Source of the DNA: CAZDCZ01 sp964504155
GTDB lineage: Bacteria; Bacteroidota; Bacteroidia; Bacteroidales; UBA12077
Direction: 5' to 3'
Assembly: GCA_964504155.1 (NCBI GenBank)
Contig: CAZDCZ010000052.1
Coordinates: 1-23,196 of the forward strand
Length of the DNA: 23,196 bases
Under the pieces are notes generated by a model. The model had not been told where the DNA came from. It worked only from the letters and a program-made list of their open reading frames with translations, and ran no database searches. Within the stretch, counting starts at the first letter, position 1; each line of letters begins with the position of its first letter. Positions 14,338-23,135 of the stretch are shown here, piece by piece. Both the position numbers and the translations under genes were made by a program.

Positions 14338-15609
14338 ATGGAAATAAGTAAATTATATAATTTATTCTGCGAGAAAAAGAAAATTTCTATCGATAGCAGA
14401 GTAAAAAATAATGGAGGAATATTTTTTGCTATAAAAGGAGAAAAATTTGATGGCAATAAATTTGCTTTACAAGCTTTAGAAAATGGATATAGTTATGCTG
14501 TTATTGATAATATTTCTTATAAAACAGATGATAGATTTATTAAAGTAGAAAATGTTTTAAATGCCTTGCAACAATTGGCAACTTATCATAGAGAGAAATT
14601 AGGGATTCCAATATTAGCTATTACCGGAACAAATGGGAAAACCACCACTAAAGAGCTTGTATCGAGAGTATTGTCGGTAAAATACCATATTAAAGCAACT
14701 GTTGGGAATTTAAACAATCATATTGGAGTACCATTAACTTTGCTGTCGATGGATAATGATATTGAAATAGGTATTGTTGAGATGGGAGCAAATCATAAGG
14801 GAGAAATAGAAAGATTATGTGAAATAGCAAAGCCAAATTATGGAATTGTTACAAATATTGGGAAAGCTCACATCGAAGGATTTGGCTCATTCGAAAATAT
14901 AATAAAAGCAAAAAGTGAATTATATAATTTTATTGATTCAAATAATGGTGTTATATTTTATAACGATAAAAATAAATTGTTAGAAGAATGTGTTAATTTA
15001 TATGATTGTAAGAAAATAAAATACTCTGATAATAATAATCTGAAATTTGTTGAAGCAAATCCAATTTTAAAAATAAAAATTGATGGTTTGAATATAGAGA
15101 CAAAACTTTTTGGCGATTATAACTTTGAAAATATTCTTGCAACTGTGTGTTTAGGCACTTATTTCGATATAAGTATTAATAATATTAGGAAGAAAATAGA
15201 AGCGTATATTCCTAAAAATAATCGATCGCAATTAATTAAGACTATTACAAATACTATTTTTTTAGATGCCTATAATGCCAATCCAACAAGTGTTGAATTA
15301 GCATTGAAGAATTTTATAAATCAGAAATTCGAAAATAAAACACTTATACTCGGTGCGATGTTAGAGCTTGGAGAAATCGCGGTAGAAGAACATCTCAATA
15401 TCATAAACTTAATAAGAACTAGTAATATTGAAAATGTTTATCTTGTAGGAGAAATGTTTACTAAAATTAAATCTGAAGACTCATTTAAGATATTTGCAAA
15501 TATAAATGAGCTAATTCAGTGGCAGATTAAAAATAAAATAACAAATAGGAATATTCTTATTAAAGGTTCTCGGGAAAATGCTTTAGAGAAAATTGTTGAA
15601 TATCTATAA
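14338..15609 (+). CDS. murF: UDP-N-acetylmuramoyl-tripeptide--D-alanyl-D-alanine ligase
   Basis: The protein has 423 residues, slightly short of the E. coli enzyme. It adds D-Ala-D-Ala to UDP-MurNAc-tripeptide in the cytoplasm, the last cytoplasmic peptide-adding step of peptidoglycan synthesis. The N-terminal substrate domain contains the conserved SIDSRVKNNGGIFFAIKGEKFDG. The ATPase domain has GTNGKTTTK (97-105), EMGANHKGEI (148-157) and NIGKAHIEGFGS (173-184). The C-terminal domain carries GDYNFENILA, NRSQ (295-298) and DAYNANPTS (310-318), the last typical of MurF. The only upstream sequence not in gldJ is the hairpin region, so its promoter is either in gldJ or absent, with expression by read-through. 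Confidence 0.96.
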   Translation: MEISKLYNLFCEKKKISIDSRVKNNGGIFFAIKGEKFDGNKFALQALENGYSYAVIDNISYKTDDRFIKVENVLNALQQLATYHREKLGIPILAITGTNGKTTTKELVSRVLSVKYHIKATVGNLNNHIGVPLTLLSMDNDIEIGIVEMGANHKGEIERLCEIAKPNYGIVTNIGKAHIEGFGSFENIIKAKSELYNFIDSNNGVIFYNDKNKLLEECVNLYDCKKIKYSDNNNLKFVEANPILKIKIDGLNIETKLFGDYNFENILATVCLGTYFDISINNIRKKIEAYIPKNNRSQLIKTITNTIFLDAYNANPTSVELALKNFINQKFENKTLILGAMLELGEIAVEEHLNIINLIRTSNIENVYLVGEMFTKIKSEDSFKIFANINELIQWQIKNKITNRNILIKGSRENALEKIVEYL

Positions 15610-15655
15610 ATTATAGTCTTGTCAATATTGTTTTAATATATTAGATTCTAAAATT

Positions 15656-16678
15656 CTAAAACTCTAATTCTGAAAAATATTTTTTCTTTTTTATTATAAA
15701 GTCTGAAACAATACTATGCTTATAAATTTCTTTATGATTAAATATCAAATCATTAGACAATAATGTTTTTCTTTTTTGTTTTAGCTTAGAAAGTGATTTA
15801 TAAAAATTAATATGTGCTTTTAATACTGCATAAAAATTTTTAGGTTTTAATTGAATAAGATAAATAATACCTGAAATTCCATCCAAAATAAGTCTTATAA
15901 ACAGAGTGTGTAAAAGTTTTCGTGGCTCTAAATTTTTATATAATAAAAAAAGATTATTACGATAATTCAAATATAATTTAAATGGATTGTCGTTTGGTAA
16001 TGTACCTCCACCAACGTGATATATAGTTGACTCGTGTGAATACAGAATTTTATATCCTCTGTTTTTTAACCTCCAACATAAGTCAATTTCTTCCATATGT
16101 GCAAAAAAATCTGTATCGAAGCCATTAACTTCATGAAAATTGACAGATTTAATAAACATGCATGCTCCTGTAGCCCAAAAAATCTCTTTTGTATTGTTAT
16201 ATTTTATATTGTTATTTTCAATTGAGCTAAGTATTCTTCCTCTACAAAAAGGATAACCATATTTGTCGATAAACCCTCCGGCAGCTCCTGCGTATTCATA
16301 AGAATTTTTATTCGAATAAGATAATATCTTAGGCATGCAAGCTGCAATATTTGTTTCTTTATCCATTAGATTTATTATTGGACTAATCCAATTCTCAGAA
16401 ACTTCAACATCAGAATTTAGGAGAATATAATATTCAGCATCGATTTGTTGTAATGCCATATTGTAACCACCTGCAAACCCATAATTCTTATCCAGTTTTA
16501 TTATCTGAATATCAGGATAGTGTTTATTTAAAAATTCAATAGAATTGTCAGAAGATGCGTTGTCGGCTATTATTATTTTAGTATTGTTAATCTTAGAATA
16601 CTTTATAACAGATGGAAGAAATTCTTTTAGAAAATTTTCACCATTCCAATTAAGTATCACAATTGCTACTTTTGTCAT
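15656..16678 (-). CDS. Family 2 glycosyltransferase
   Basis: The protein has 340 residues. The GT-A nucleotide-sugar domain starts at residue 4 (VAIVILNWNGE), followed by ADNASSD (38-44), LDKNYGFAGGYN and LLNSDVE (86-92), which supplies the metal-binding Asp. Then come ATGACMFIKS (169-178), GFDTDFFAHMEEIDLCWR (186-203) with the presumed catalytic acidic pair, and YHVGGGT. This layout matches rhamnosyltransferase-like GT2 enzymes (WbbL type) that build O-antigen or surface glycan. The C-terminus is basic with an amphipathic helix and probably rests on the inner membrane. The sugar and acceptor cannot be read from sequence. It is convergent with murF (46-base gap) and 240 bases downstream of the acyltransferase gene. 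Confidence 0.88.
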   Translation of the reverse strand: MTKVAIVILNWNGENFLKEFLPSVIKYSKINNTKIIIADNASSDNSIEFLNKHYPDIQIIKLDKNYGFAGGYNMALQQIDAEYYILLNSDVEVSENWISPIINLMDKETNIAACMPKILSYSNKNSYEYAGAAGGFIDKYGYPFCRGRILSSIENNNIKYNNTKEIFWATGACMFIKSVNFHEVNGFDTDFFAHMEEIDLCWRLKNRGYKILYSHESTIYHVGGGTLPNDNPFKLYLNYRNNLFLLYKNLEPRKLLHTLFIRLILDGISGIIYLIQLKPKNFYAVLKAHINFYKSLSKLKQKRKTLLSNDLIFNHKEIYKHSIVSDFIIKKKKYFSELEF

Positions 16679-16744
16679 ATAAAATAGGGCTTGTTGTTTA
16701 TAGGTAAAGATAGTTTAATAAATGAGAAAGTGTATTTGATGACA

Positions 16745-16760
16745 TTTTTTAGCTAAAAAA
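16745..16760. repeat. 16-bp perfect palindrome upstream of the glycosyltransferase gene
   Basis: TTTTTTAGCTAAAAAA is self-complementary and lies 67 bases before the glycosyltransferase start. It is in a 240-base gap that holds no gene. Its A/T tracts make it partly expected by chance. It could be an operator or a weak bidirectional terminator; nothing decides between these. Confidence 0.3.
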
Positions 16761-16918
16761 GTTTATAATTAAAATGTTTTGTGATAATAAAATAGTAATT
16801 ATAAATATTTAGAAATAGTATTATTTATTTTCGATTATGAGTAAATTTAAGTTTTTTTTTACTTAATATGCAAATCTAGTTTAAATGTATTTACATATTA
16901 ATAAAATATATATTGAGT

Positions 16919-17788
16919 TTATTCTTTGGTATATTTCCATCTGTTATGCGACCATAACCAATATTCCGGTTTGTTTCGTATTATCGATTCTAATATTCTT
17001 GTATGTTTTTCTGTAATTTCGTATTGTTCTGTTGAAGCAGGATTATTACATAATTCTATATAATTACTTTCGTATTTCCCTCTTGATATTTTGTTTACTT
17101 GTACGTATAAAACTGCAGTGTTAAGTTTCTTTGCAATTTTTTCTGCTCCTAAAAATATAGGAGTGTCTTGATTAAGAAATTTTGTCCAATATCTAATGTC
17201 TTTTTTTAATGGTCGTTGATCGGCTACAAGAAATAAAATAAATGGAATGTTTTTGTTTTTATAATCAATAACAGTTTTTATACTTTTTTTCATAGGAACA
17301 GGTAATGCTCCATGTCTACTTCGCATTTTATATGTTAGTTCGTCGAAGGCTTTGTTCGATAATGTTTTGTATACACTGATTATTTTGTAATCGGTAAAAA
17401 GTGGAGTTAATGTTAAAAATTCCCAATTATTATAGTGTCCTGTTATTACTATTAAGTTTTTATTTTTTTTGTAATAACTTTCTAAAAGATTAAGATTGTT
17501 AAATGTTATGAAAGAAAGCGATTTGTTTTTACTCATTGAAAGAAGTGCAAAATTTTCGGTAAAAAGATCAGCCAGATGCTTGTAGTACTTTTTTGCAATT
17601 AGCATTTGTTCCTTGTTAGATTTTTCAGGAAAAGAGTTCTTTAAATTTTTAAATACGATATTTTTGCGATATCTTATTATATAATAAAGAATGAAATATA
17701 GTATATCTGAAAATAAGTACATTATTTGTTTTGGTAATATACTTAATACTTTACTAAAAAAAATTAAAATTAATATTGAAAATGTCAT
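16919..17788 (-). CDS. LpxL/HtrB-type lipid A acyltransferase family protein
   Basis: The protein has 289 residues. An N-terminal hydrophobic segment (3-38) anchors it to the inner membrane. The catalytic motif is HYNNWE (118-123), the H(X4)E dyad of late lipid A acyltransferases. It is followed by GALPVPMKK, VADQRP (188-193) and the C-terminal PEYWLWSHNRWK (274-285), all typical of the LpxL/LpxM (HtrB) family. It should transfer a fatty acyl group from acyl-ACP to a lipid A precursor or a related aminolipid. In Bacteroidota it may instead serve another acyl lipid. It lies 78 bases after the inositol-phosphatase gene, same strand. Confidence 0.88.
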   Translation of the reverse strand: MTFSILILIFFSKVLSILPKQIMYLFSDILYFILYYIIRYRKNIVFKNLKNSFPEKSNKEQMLIAKKYYKHLADLFTENFALLSMSKNKSLSFITFNNLNLLESYYKKNKNLIVITGHYNNWEFLTLTPLFTDYKIISVYKTLSNKAFDELTYKMRSRHGALPVPMKKSIKTVIDYKNKNIPFILFLVADQRPLKKDIRYWTKFLNQDTPIFLGAEKIAKKLNTAVLYVQVNKISRGKYESNYIELCNNPASTEQYEITEKHTRILESIIRNKPEYWLWSHNRWKYTKE

Positions 17789-17845
17789 TTGTATATAATT
17801 CTAATATTGTTATTTCTTATTATTGTTTTGGCTCAATAAAAAGTT

Positions 17846-17859
17846 AAGATAATTATCTT
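17846..17859. repeat. 14-bp perfect palindrome between the IMPase and acyltransferase genes
   Basis: AAGATAATTATCTT lies 8 bases past the IMPase-family stop. On the plus strand it is followed by T residues, but no plus-strand gene ends here. It is AT-only apart from one G-C pair in each arm and may be chance. Confidence 0.25.
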
Positions 17860-17866
17860 TTTATAA

Positions 17867-18661
17867 TTATGTATTCATTATTTTAGTAATGATATTTTGA
17901 AATTCATTAAAAACAGAATTATTTGCAGCAATAATTTCTTTGCCAAAGATATAATTATTTTCAGCATTAAAATCACACACATTGCCTCCTGCTTGTTGTA
18001 CAATAAAAGCACCTGCTGCTACATCCCAAGGACTAAGACTGTATTCGTAAAAAGCTTCGAACCTGCCACATGCTACATATGCTAAATCTGTTGCAGCAGA
18101 GCCTAAACGTCGAATGCCATGCGAATTTTTCATAAGATATTCTAATGACGACATAAATTGCTCAATTTTTTCGTAATTATAATAAGGAAATCCGGTTGCT
18201 ATTAAACTGTCATTAACATTTTTAATAGTAGAAACATTAATTTCTGCTCCATTTAAATATGCAGGATTATTCTCCCAAGCATAAAAACATTCATCTAAGC
18301 TTAGTTCATGAACAACACCAAGAATTATTTTATTATCCCTCATTAATGCAATACTTATGGCAAAAGGACTAAGTCCATGAATAAAGTTGGTTGTGCCATC
18401 TAAAGGATCTATTATCCAATTATATTTATCTCCTCTTTTTGTCGATGTATTTTCTTCGGCAATAAATCCTGCCTCAGGAATAATATTTTTTAATTCATCA
18501 ATAATTCTTTTCTCTGATGTTTTATCTACGTATGTAACAAAATCATGTAATCCCTTTTTTTCAATATTTTGTGATGATATTTTGCTTTTCTCTTCAAGAA
18601 TAAATTTCCCTGTTTTGCTAGTTATGTTGCGTACTTGCTCGCATATATTTTCGAGATTCAT
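17867..18661 (-). CDS. Inositol monophosphatase family protein
   Basis: The protein has 264 residues, full length for the family. The Mg-binding signature motifs are in order: EE at 69-70 (GFIAEENT), WIIDPLDGTTNF (82-93, D85 and D88) and SPWDVAAGAFIVQQAGG (210-225, D213). It is expected to dephosphorylate inositol-1-phosphate or a related sugar phosphate; in bacteria close relatives also act as SuhB-type RNA polymerase partners or on other small phosphates. It starts 12 bases after the mtaB stop, so the two are probably one transcript. The exact substrate is undecided. Confidence 0.92.
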   Translation of the reverse strand: MNLENICEQVRNITSKTGKFILEEKSKISSQNIEKKGLHDFVTYVDKTSEKRIIDELKNIIPEAGFIAEENTSTKRGDKYNWIIDPLDGTTNFIHGLSPFAISIALMRDNKIILGVVHELSLDECFYAWENNPAYLNGAEINVSTIKNVNDSLIATGFPYYNYEKIEQFMSSLEYLMKNSHGIRRLGSAATDLAYVACGRFEAFYEYSLSPWDVAAGAFIVQQAGGNVCDFNAENNYIFGKEIIAANNSVFNEFQNIITKIMNT

Positions 18662-18673
18662 AATATTTTATTT

Positions 18674-19972
18674 TTATAATAATTTAATTTCTACATTATT
18701 ATCTGAAGATACATTTTTTAGTTTTACTCTTCTAATTTTACCAATAAGATTTTTATTATATTCAGTTTCTACTTTTATATAATTATCGGTATACCCAAAC
18801 ATAGTATTGTTTTTGTTTGTTGCTTCAAAAAGAACTTTTTTTTCTGTATTTATATTCGATTTGTAGAATTGTAGAAGCTTATCATTTGCTAATTTATTAA
18901 GTATGTTACTTCTTTCTTTTATTATTTTACCTTGAATCTTGCCACTCATGTTTATAGTTTGAGTATTTGGTCGTTCCGAATAAGAAAATACATGGTAATA
19001 CGATCCGTCAATATCTGATAAAAACTCATAAGTTGAATTAAAGAGTTCGTCAGTTTCTCCCGGAAATCCAACTATAACATCAATTCCAATAAAAGCATCA
19101 GGTATTTGTTTTTTAATGTATGTTATTTTGTTCTTAAAAAATGAAGTGTTATATCTCCTTTGCATTTTTTGTAATATCTCATCGCAACCCGATTGTAGAG
19201 GGATATGAAAATGAGGAAGAATCTTTTTCGATTTTGCAACAAAATCAATAATATCATTAGTAAGCAAATTAGGTTCTATCGATGATATTCTAATTCTTTC
19301 AATACCATCAACTTTTTCTAATGCCATAATTAATTGAAGAAAATTTTCATTTGTTTGTTGTCCAAAATCTCCAATATTCACTCCTGTAAGAATAATTTCT
19401 TTAATATTCGATTGTGCAATTTTGTTAGCTTCACGAATTATTTCTGAAATTTTAGGACTTCTGCTTTTCCCTCTTGCTAAAGGTATTGTGCAATACGAGC
19501 AATTGTAATTACAGCCATCCTGGACTTTTAAGAATGCACGAGTGCGGTCTCCTTCCGAGTGTGCATGATTAAAGTTTGTAACATCAGATATCTCGCAAGA
19601 ATAAACTTTTTTTTGTTCTTGTTTATTAATCAGGTTTAAAATGTCGAATTTGTATTGTGTTCCTAAAACAAGATTAACACCATCGATTTTCGATATCTCT
19701 TCCGATTTAAGTTGTGCATAACAGCCGGTTATAACAATATAAGCATTTGGATATTTATTATGTATCTTACTAACTGCTTGACGGCTTTTCTTGTCGGCAT
19801 GATTAGTAACCGAACAAGAATTTATAACATATACATCAGCTTCCGAATTAAAATCTATAATATCGTAATTATGATTTTTAAAAATCCTTGAAATAGATGA
19901 GGTTTCGGCAAAGTTAAGTTTGCATCCCAATGTATGAAAAGCAACAGTTTTTTTTAATTTTTGTGTAGTCAT
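18674..19972 (-). CDS. mtaB: tRNA (t6A37) C2-methylthiotransferase MtaB
   Basis: The protein has 432 residues. It is a radical-SAM enzyme that adds a methylthio group to t6A at position 37 of tRNAs reading ANN codons. The N-terminal UPF0004 domain carries three cluster cysteines (C17 in HTLGCKLN, C53 in INSCSVT, C84 in ITGCYAQ). The radical-SAM cluster motif CNYNCSYC (154-161) is followed by TIPLARGKSRS. GVNIGDFG, the HFHIPLQSGCDEIL block and GFPGETDE follow, and a TRAM-like domain ends the protein (about 370-432). The HTLGCKLN motif and lack of MiaB-specific features favour MtaB over MiaB or RimO. Confidence 0.94.
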   Translation of the reverse strand: MTTQKLKKTVAFHTLGCKLNFAETSSISRIFKNHNYDIIDFNSEADVYVINSCSVTNHADKKSRQAVSKIHNKYPNAYIVITGCYAQLKSEEISKIDGVNLVLGTQYKFDILNLINKQEQKKVYSCEISDVTNFNHAHSEGDRTRAFLKVQDGCNYNCSYCTIPLARGKSRSPKISEIIREANKIAQSNIKEIILTGVNIGDFGQQTNENFLQLIMALEKVDGIERIRISSIEPNLLTNDIIDFVAKSKKILPHFHIPLQSGCDEILQKMQRRYNTSFFKNKITYIKKQIPDAFIGIDVIVGFPGETDELFNSTYEFLSDIDGSYYHVFSYSERPNTQTINMSGKIQGKIIKERSNILNKLANDKLLQFYKSNINTEKKVLFEATNKNNTMFGYTDNYIKVETEYNKNLIGKIRRVKLKNVSSDNNVEIKLL

Positions 19973-19991
19973 TGTAAAATTTCTAAAACCG

Positions 19992-20023
19992 CAAAGTTAA
20001 TCTATCTAAAATTCTGTTTGCAA
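19992..20023 (-). promoter_or_regulatory. Probable mtaB promoter
   Basis: On the minus strand TAACTTTG (19992-19999) is an exact TAnnTTTG box. TTG, inside a run of six T, sits 21 bases upstream (20021-20023). Transcription near 19985 leaves a leader of roughly a dozen bases before ATG 19972. Confidence 0.6.
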
Positions 20024-20081
20024 AAAAGATGTAAAAATATTATATCGAACTCAAGTTATTTCCTTTATAACTCTTATAATA

Positions 20082-20130
20082 CTTTCACATCTATAAGCTT
20101 CACAGCTTTCACAAATTTTATAAGCTTAAT
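20082..20130. repeat. Imperfect 24-25 base tandem duplication
   Basis: Two adjacent units share CTTTCACA at their left and TATAAGCTT near their right end (20082-20105 and 20106-20130). They lie in the 171-base gap between phoH and mtaB. They may be a local slippage duplication. No function is apparent. Confidence 0.45.
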
Positions 20131-20143
20131 AATATTTTATTTA

Positions 20144-21466
20144 TTACAATAAATCGCTGGCTAATTCTGCCAAATAGCTTCGTTCGCCTTTTACTAGGTT
20201 TATATGAGCAAATATATCTTGTCCTTTGAGTTTATCAGTTAAGTAACTTAATCCATTCGATTTAATATCTAAATAAGGAGAATCAATTTGATGAATATCG
20301 CCTGTAAAAATTATTTTTGTTCCTTCTCCGGCTCTTGTTATTATAGTTTTTATTTCGTGAGGAGTAAGATTTTGAGCTTCATCAACAATGAAAAACGAAT
20401 TCGATAAACTTCTTCCTCTGATATATGCTAACGGACTTAATACTAATTTTTCAGTATCAAGCATCTCGTCAATAGATCTGTATTCATTGCTATGCGATTT
20501 GTATTGATGCTTTATTACCGACAAATTATCGAATAAAGGTTGCATATATGGAGTGATTTTTTCTTGAACATCTCCGGGAAGAAAACCCATATCTCTATTT
20601 GCAAGAGGAACAATTGGTCGAGCAAGAAGTATTTGGTTAAATTGTTCTTTCTGCTCTAATGCAGCAGCTAATGCTAGTAAAGTTTTTCCTGTGCCGGCTT
20701 TACCTGTCAGTGCTACTAGTTGAATGTTCGGATTTGTAAGAGCATGTAAAGAAAAAGTTTGTTCTGCATTTCTTGGATCAATACCAAATGCTTTATGTTT
20801 TATTATGCTGTGCATTGTATTTTCAAACGGATTGAAATAAGCCAAAGTGCTAGAGTCTTGTCCTCTAAGAATGAAATACTGATTTGCAAAGGCTTTTATA
20901 TTAAATTCTTTAATATCTATTCCTTCATGAAATTCGTATAATCTGGAAATTAATTCATTACTAATATTGTTAAGAACTTCAATGTTTTTATGTAAAAGCT
21001 CTAAATTGGCAACCTTATCAGTTTTATAATCTTGTGCAAGAATCCCTAATGATTTAGCTTTCATTCTTAAGTTAATGTCTTTTGTAATTAAAATAACTTC
21101 TGTTGTTGTATTCTTTTCTTTTAAATACTCTGTTATTGCTAGTATTCTATGATCAGGAGTAGTTTCAGGAAAAGAATTTCTTAATTCATCAGAAAATAAT
21201 TTCCCTGTTTCTATACTTAATTTCCCTTTGTCTTTTCCAAGAGATATTCCTCCATTAAATAATTTGTCACCTGAAATTTTATCTAATTCTCTTGTGAATT
21301 CACGTGCATTAAAATTTATTTGTTCGTTTCCTTTTTTTAGTTTATCAAGTTCTTCGAGAACAACAATAGGAATTATTACATTATTTTCTTCGAAGTGATA
21401 AATGCAATTAAAATCGTGAAGAATAACATTAGTGTCTATAACAAATATCTTAGATTGTTTTTTCAT
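20144..21466 (-). CDS. PIN domain-PhoH family ATPase
   Basis: The protein has 440 residues and two domains. Residues 5-150 form a PIN nuclease domain with the expected acidic residues (D11 in VIDTNV, E38/E39 in VVLEELD, D105 in TPDH, D130 in ITKD). Residues about 230-440 are a PhoH ATPase with Walker A GKAGTGKT (255-262), ARPIVPLANRDMGFLPGD, Walker B FIVDEAQN (359-366) and FTGDIHQID. This PhoH2/YlaK type couples a PIN RNase to a P-loop RNA helicase-like motor; related proteins cleave and unwind RNA. Single-gene transcription is likely, since both neighbours are separated by more than 150 bases. ATG 21466 is preceded by CTTGCA only, with no ribosome site. Confidence 0.93.
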   Translation of the reverse strand: MKKQSKIFVIDTNVILHDFNCIYHFEENNVIIPIVVLEELDKLKKGNEQINFNAREFTRELDKISGDKLFNGGISLGKDKGKLSIETGKLFSDELRNSFPETTPDHRILAITEYLKEKNTTTEVILITKDINLRMKAKSLGILAQDYKTDKVANLELLHKNIEVLNNISNELISRLYEFHEGIDIKEFNIKAFANQYFILRGQDSSTLAYFNPFENTMHSIIKHKAFGIDPRNAEQTFSLHALTNPNIQLVALTGKAGTGKTLLALAAALEQKEQFNQILLARPIVPLANRDMGFLPGDVQEKITPYMQPLFDNLSVIKHQYKSHSNEYRSIDEMLDTEKLVLSPLAYIRGRSLSNSFFIVDEAQNLTPHEIKTIITRAGEGTKIIFTGDIHQIDSPYLDIKSNGLSYLTDKLKGQDIFAHINLVKGERSYLAELASDLL

Positions 21467-21633
21467 TGCAAGAAAATTTAGTTAATAATAATTACTAATT
21501 TACTATTTTAAATTATTAAAAGTATAATTAAGATACTAATTATTGTAAAATATTATTTTTGCAAATAGTAATTGTTTTGAACTTTAATTATTTGAGAAAT
21601 ATAAAATTCGAATAATATTAAAATTAAGTATAA

Positions 21634-22938
21634 ATGGTTAAAAAAATGAATTATAATGAAACTTTAGAATGGCTATTTGGTCAATTACCTATGTATCAGC
21701 GCGAAGGAAAGGCTGCATATAAAGCCAATTTAGATAATACAATAGCTCTTGATAAGTATTTTGATTCGCCACATAAGAATTTTAAAAGTATTCATATTGC
21801 CGGAACTAATGGAAAAGGCTCTGTTTCGCATATGTTAGCATCTATATTGCAAGAAGCAGGATATAAAGTGGGTTTATATACTTCTCCTCATCTTAAAGAT
21901 TTTCGCGAAAGAATTAGAATTAATGGAGAGATGATACCAAAAGAAGAAGTGATTGGTTTTGTTGCGAATCATTTCAAGATATTTAACAATATAAAATCTT
22001 CATTTTTTGAAATGACAGTTGCAATGGCTTTCGATTATTTTAATAGAAATAAAATTGATATTGCTGTTGTTGAAGTTGGAATGGGTGGACGTTTAGATTC
22101 TACAAATATTATTAATCCGGAATTGTCGGTTATAACAAATATAGGATTAGACCATGTAGCATTTCTTGGAGATACAATAGAGAAAATTGCACAAGAGAAA
22201 GCAGGTATTATTAAAGAAAATATTCCTGTTGTAATTGGAGAGTCACAAGATGATGCCGAAAAAGTATTTAAGGATACAGCAAATAGTAAAAATACAAGTA
22301 TTATTTTTGCCGATAAAAAATACAAAATAGATTATACTTTTTTTACTCCCGATAATTATCAGGTTTTTAATATTTATAATAATAGTGATAAACTTATTTA
22401 TGAGAATTTAAAATTAGATTTACTTGGTTGGTATCAGAAGAAAAATATTATTACAGTAATAGCTGCAATTAATATACTAATAGAAAAAGGTTTAAATATT
22501 AATGATATAAATATTTTTCGGGGAATTCTAAAGACAAAAGAAAACACTAATTTGTTAGGTCGTTGGCAGATATTACAATACAATCCAACAATTGTATGCG
22601 ATACAGGACATAATACTGATGGTATTAAAACACTAATGGAACAAATAGAAGGGACACCTTATGAGAATTTGCATATTATCTTAGGTTTTGTGAATGATAA
22701 AAATATTGATGAGATATTGAAATTATTGCCCCAAAAGGCAAAATACTATTTTACAAAAGCAAGTATTCCAAGAGCATTAGATCAAGAAATATTAGCCGAA
22801 AAGGCAAAAAAAAATTGTTTAAAAGGAAATGTTTACAAAAATGTTCTTGAAGCGAAAAAAAATGCAAAGAAAAATGCAGGGCCTAATGATTTGATATTCA
22901 TTGGTGGTAGTACATTCATAGTTGCCGATGCCTTATAA
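21634..22938 (+). CDS. folC: Bifunctional folylpolyglutamate/dihydrofolate synthase
   Basis: The protein has 434 residues, normal length. It ligates glutamate to (dihydro)folate or dihydropteroate using ATP. Motifs are HIAGTNGKGSVSHML (54-68, P-loop), YTSPHLKDFRERI (82-94), VVEVGMGGRLDSTN (145-158), ITNIGLDHVAFLGD (167-180) with QEKAGIIK, and a C-terminal VCDTGHN. All agree with FolC rather than a Mur ligase. The start could be ATG 21634 or ATG 21646; the protein core begins at NYNETLEWLF either way. A TATTTTTG box at 21554-21561 may be its -7 element, but no TTG partner is seen. It is divergent from phoH. Confidence 0.95.
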   Translation: MVKKMNYNETLEWLFGQLPMYQREGKAAYKANLDNTIALDKYFDSPHKNFKSIHIAGTNGKGSVSHMLASILQEAGYKVGLYTSPHLKDFRERIRINGEMIPKEEVIGFVANHFKIFNNIKSSFFEMTVAMAFDYFNRNKIDIAVVEVGMGGRLDSTNIINPELSVITNIGLDHVAFLGDTIEKIAQEKAGIIKENIPVVIGESQDDAEKVFKDTANSKNTSIIFADKKYKIDYTFFTPDNYQVFNIYNNSDKLIYENLKLDLLGWYQKKNIITVIAAINILIEKGLNINDINIFRGILKTKENTNLLGRWQILQYNPTIVCDTGHNTDGIKTLMEQIEGTPYENLHIILGFVNDKNIDEILKLLPQKAKYYFTKASIPRALDQEILAEKAKKNCLKGNVYKNVLEAKKNAKKNAGPNDLIFIGGSTFIVADAL

Positions 22939-22965
22939 TTTTTATAAAAAAAGTGCAGAATATTT

Positions 22966-22994
22966 TTGAAAAGAAAAAAAGAGCATTATATTTG
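22966..22994 (+). promoter_or_regulatory. tRNA-Val promoter
   Basis: TTG (22966-22968, preceded by T residues), an 18-base spacer and TATATTTG (22987-22994) give a full match to the Bacteroidota promoter consensus. The box is 32 bases before the tRNA. Confidence 0.75.
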
Positions 22995-23026
22995 CATCGC
23001 CTTTCAGAAATAAGGAGAGTTAACAA

Positions 23027-23101
23027 GGGCGTTTAGCTCAGTTGGTTCAGAGCACCTGCCTTACAAGCAGGGGGTCACTGGTTCGAATCCAGTATCGCCC
23101 A
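23027..23101 (+). tRNA. tRNA-Val (anticodon UAC)
   Basis: A complete cloverleaf of 75 bases. The D stem GCTC/GAGC, anticodon stem CCTGC/GCAGG with loop CTTACAA (anticodon TAC at 23062-23064), a 5-base variable loop, and T stem ACTGG/CCAGT around TTCGAAT are all perfect. The acceptor stem GGGCGTT/ATCGCCC pairs at six of seven positions with a U-U mismatch at 6:67. The discriminator base is A and CCA is not encoded. Confidence 0.96.
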
Positions 23102-23102
23102 C

Positions 23103-23129
23103 AAAACCTCGACAATAGTCGGGGTTTTT
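23103..23129 (+). terminator. Rho-independent terminator after tRNA-Val
   Basis: AAAACCTCGAC (23103-23113) pairs with GTCGGGGTTTT (23118-23128) with one G-T pair around the loop AATA. The 3' arm itself provides the T-tract (23125-23129). It begins two bases past the tRNA end. Confidence 0.9.
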
Positions 23130-23135
23130 ATTTAT

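Noticed and set aside
14229..14456. Minus-strand 75-codon frame across the gldJ end and murF start
   Set aside because: It runs through the gldJ terminator and is antisense to both genes; its composition is that of a shadow frame.
18387..18782. Plus-strand 131-codon frame
   Set aside because: It is antisense to the start of the IMPase gene and the end of mtaB, both with full motif sets; no independent support.
22035..22325. Minus-strand 96-codon frame inside folC
   Set aside because: It is antisense to the conserved GMGGRLDSTN and NIGLDH region of folC and so is a shadow.
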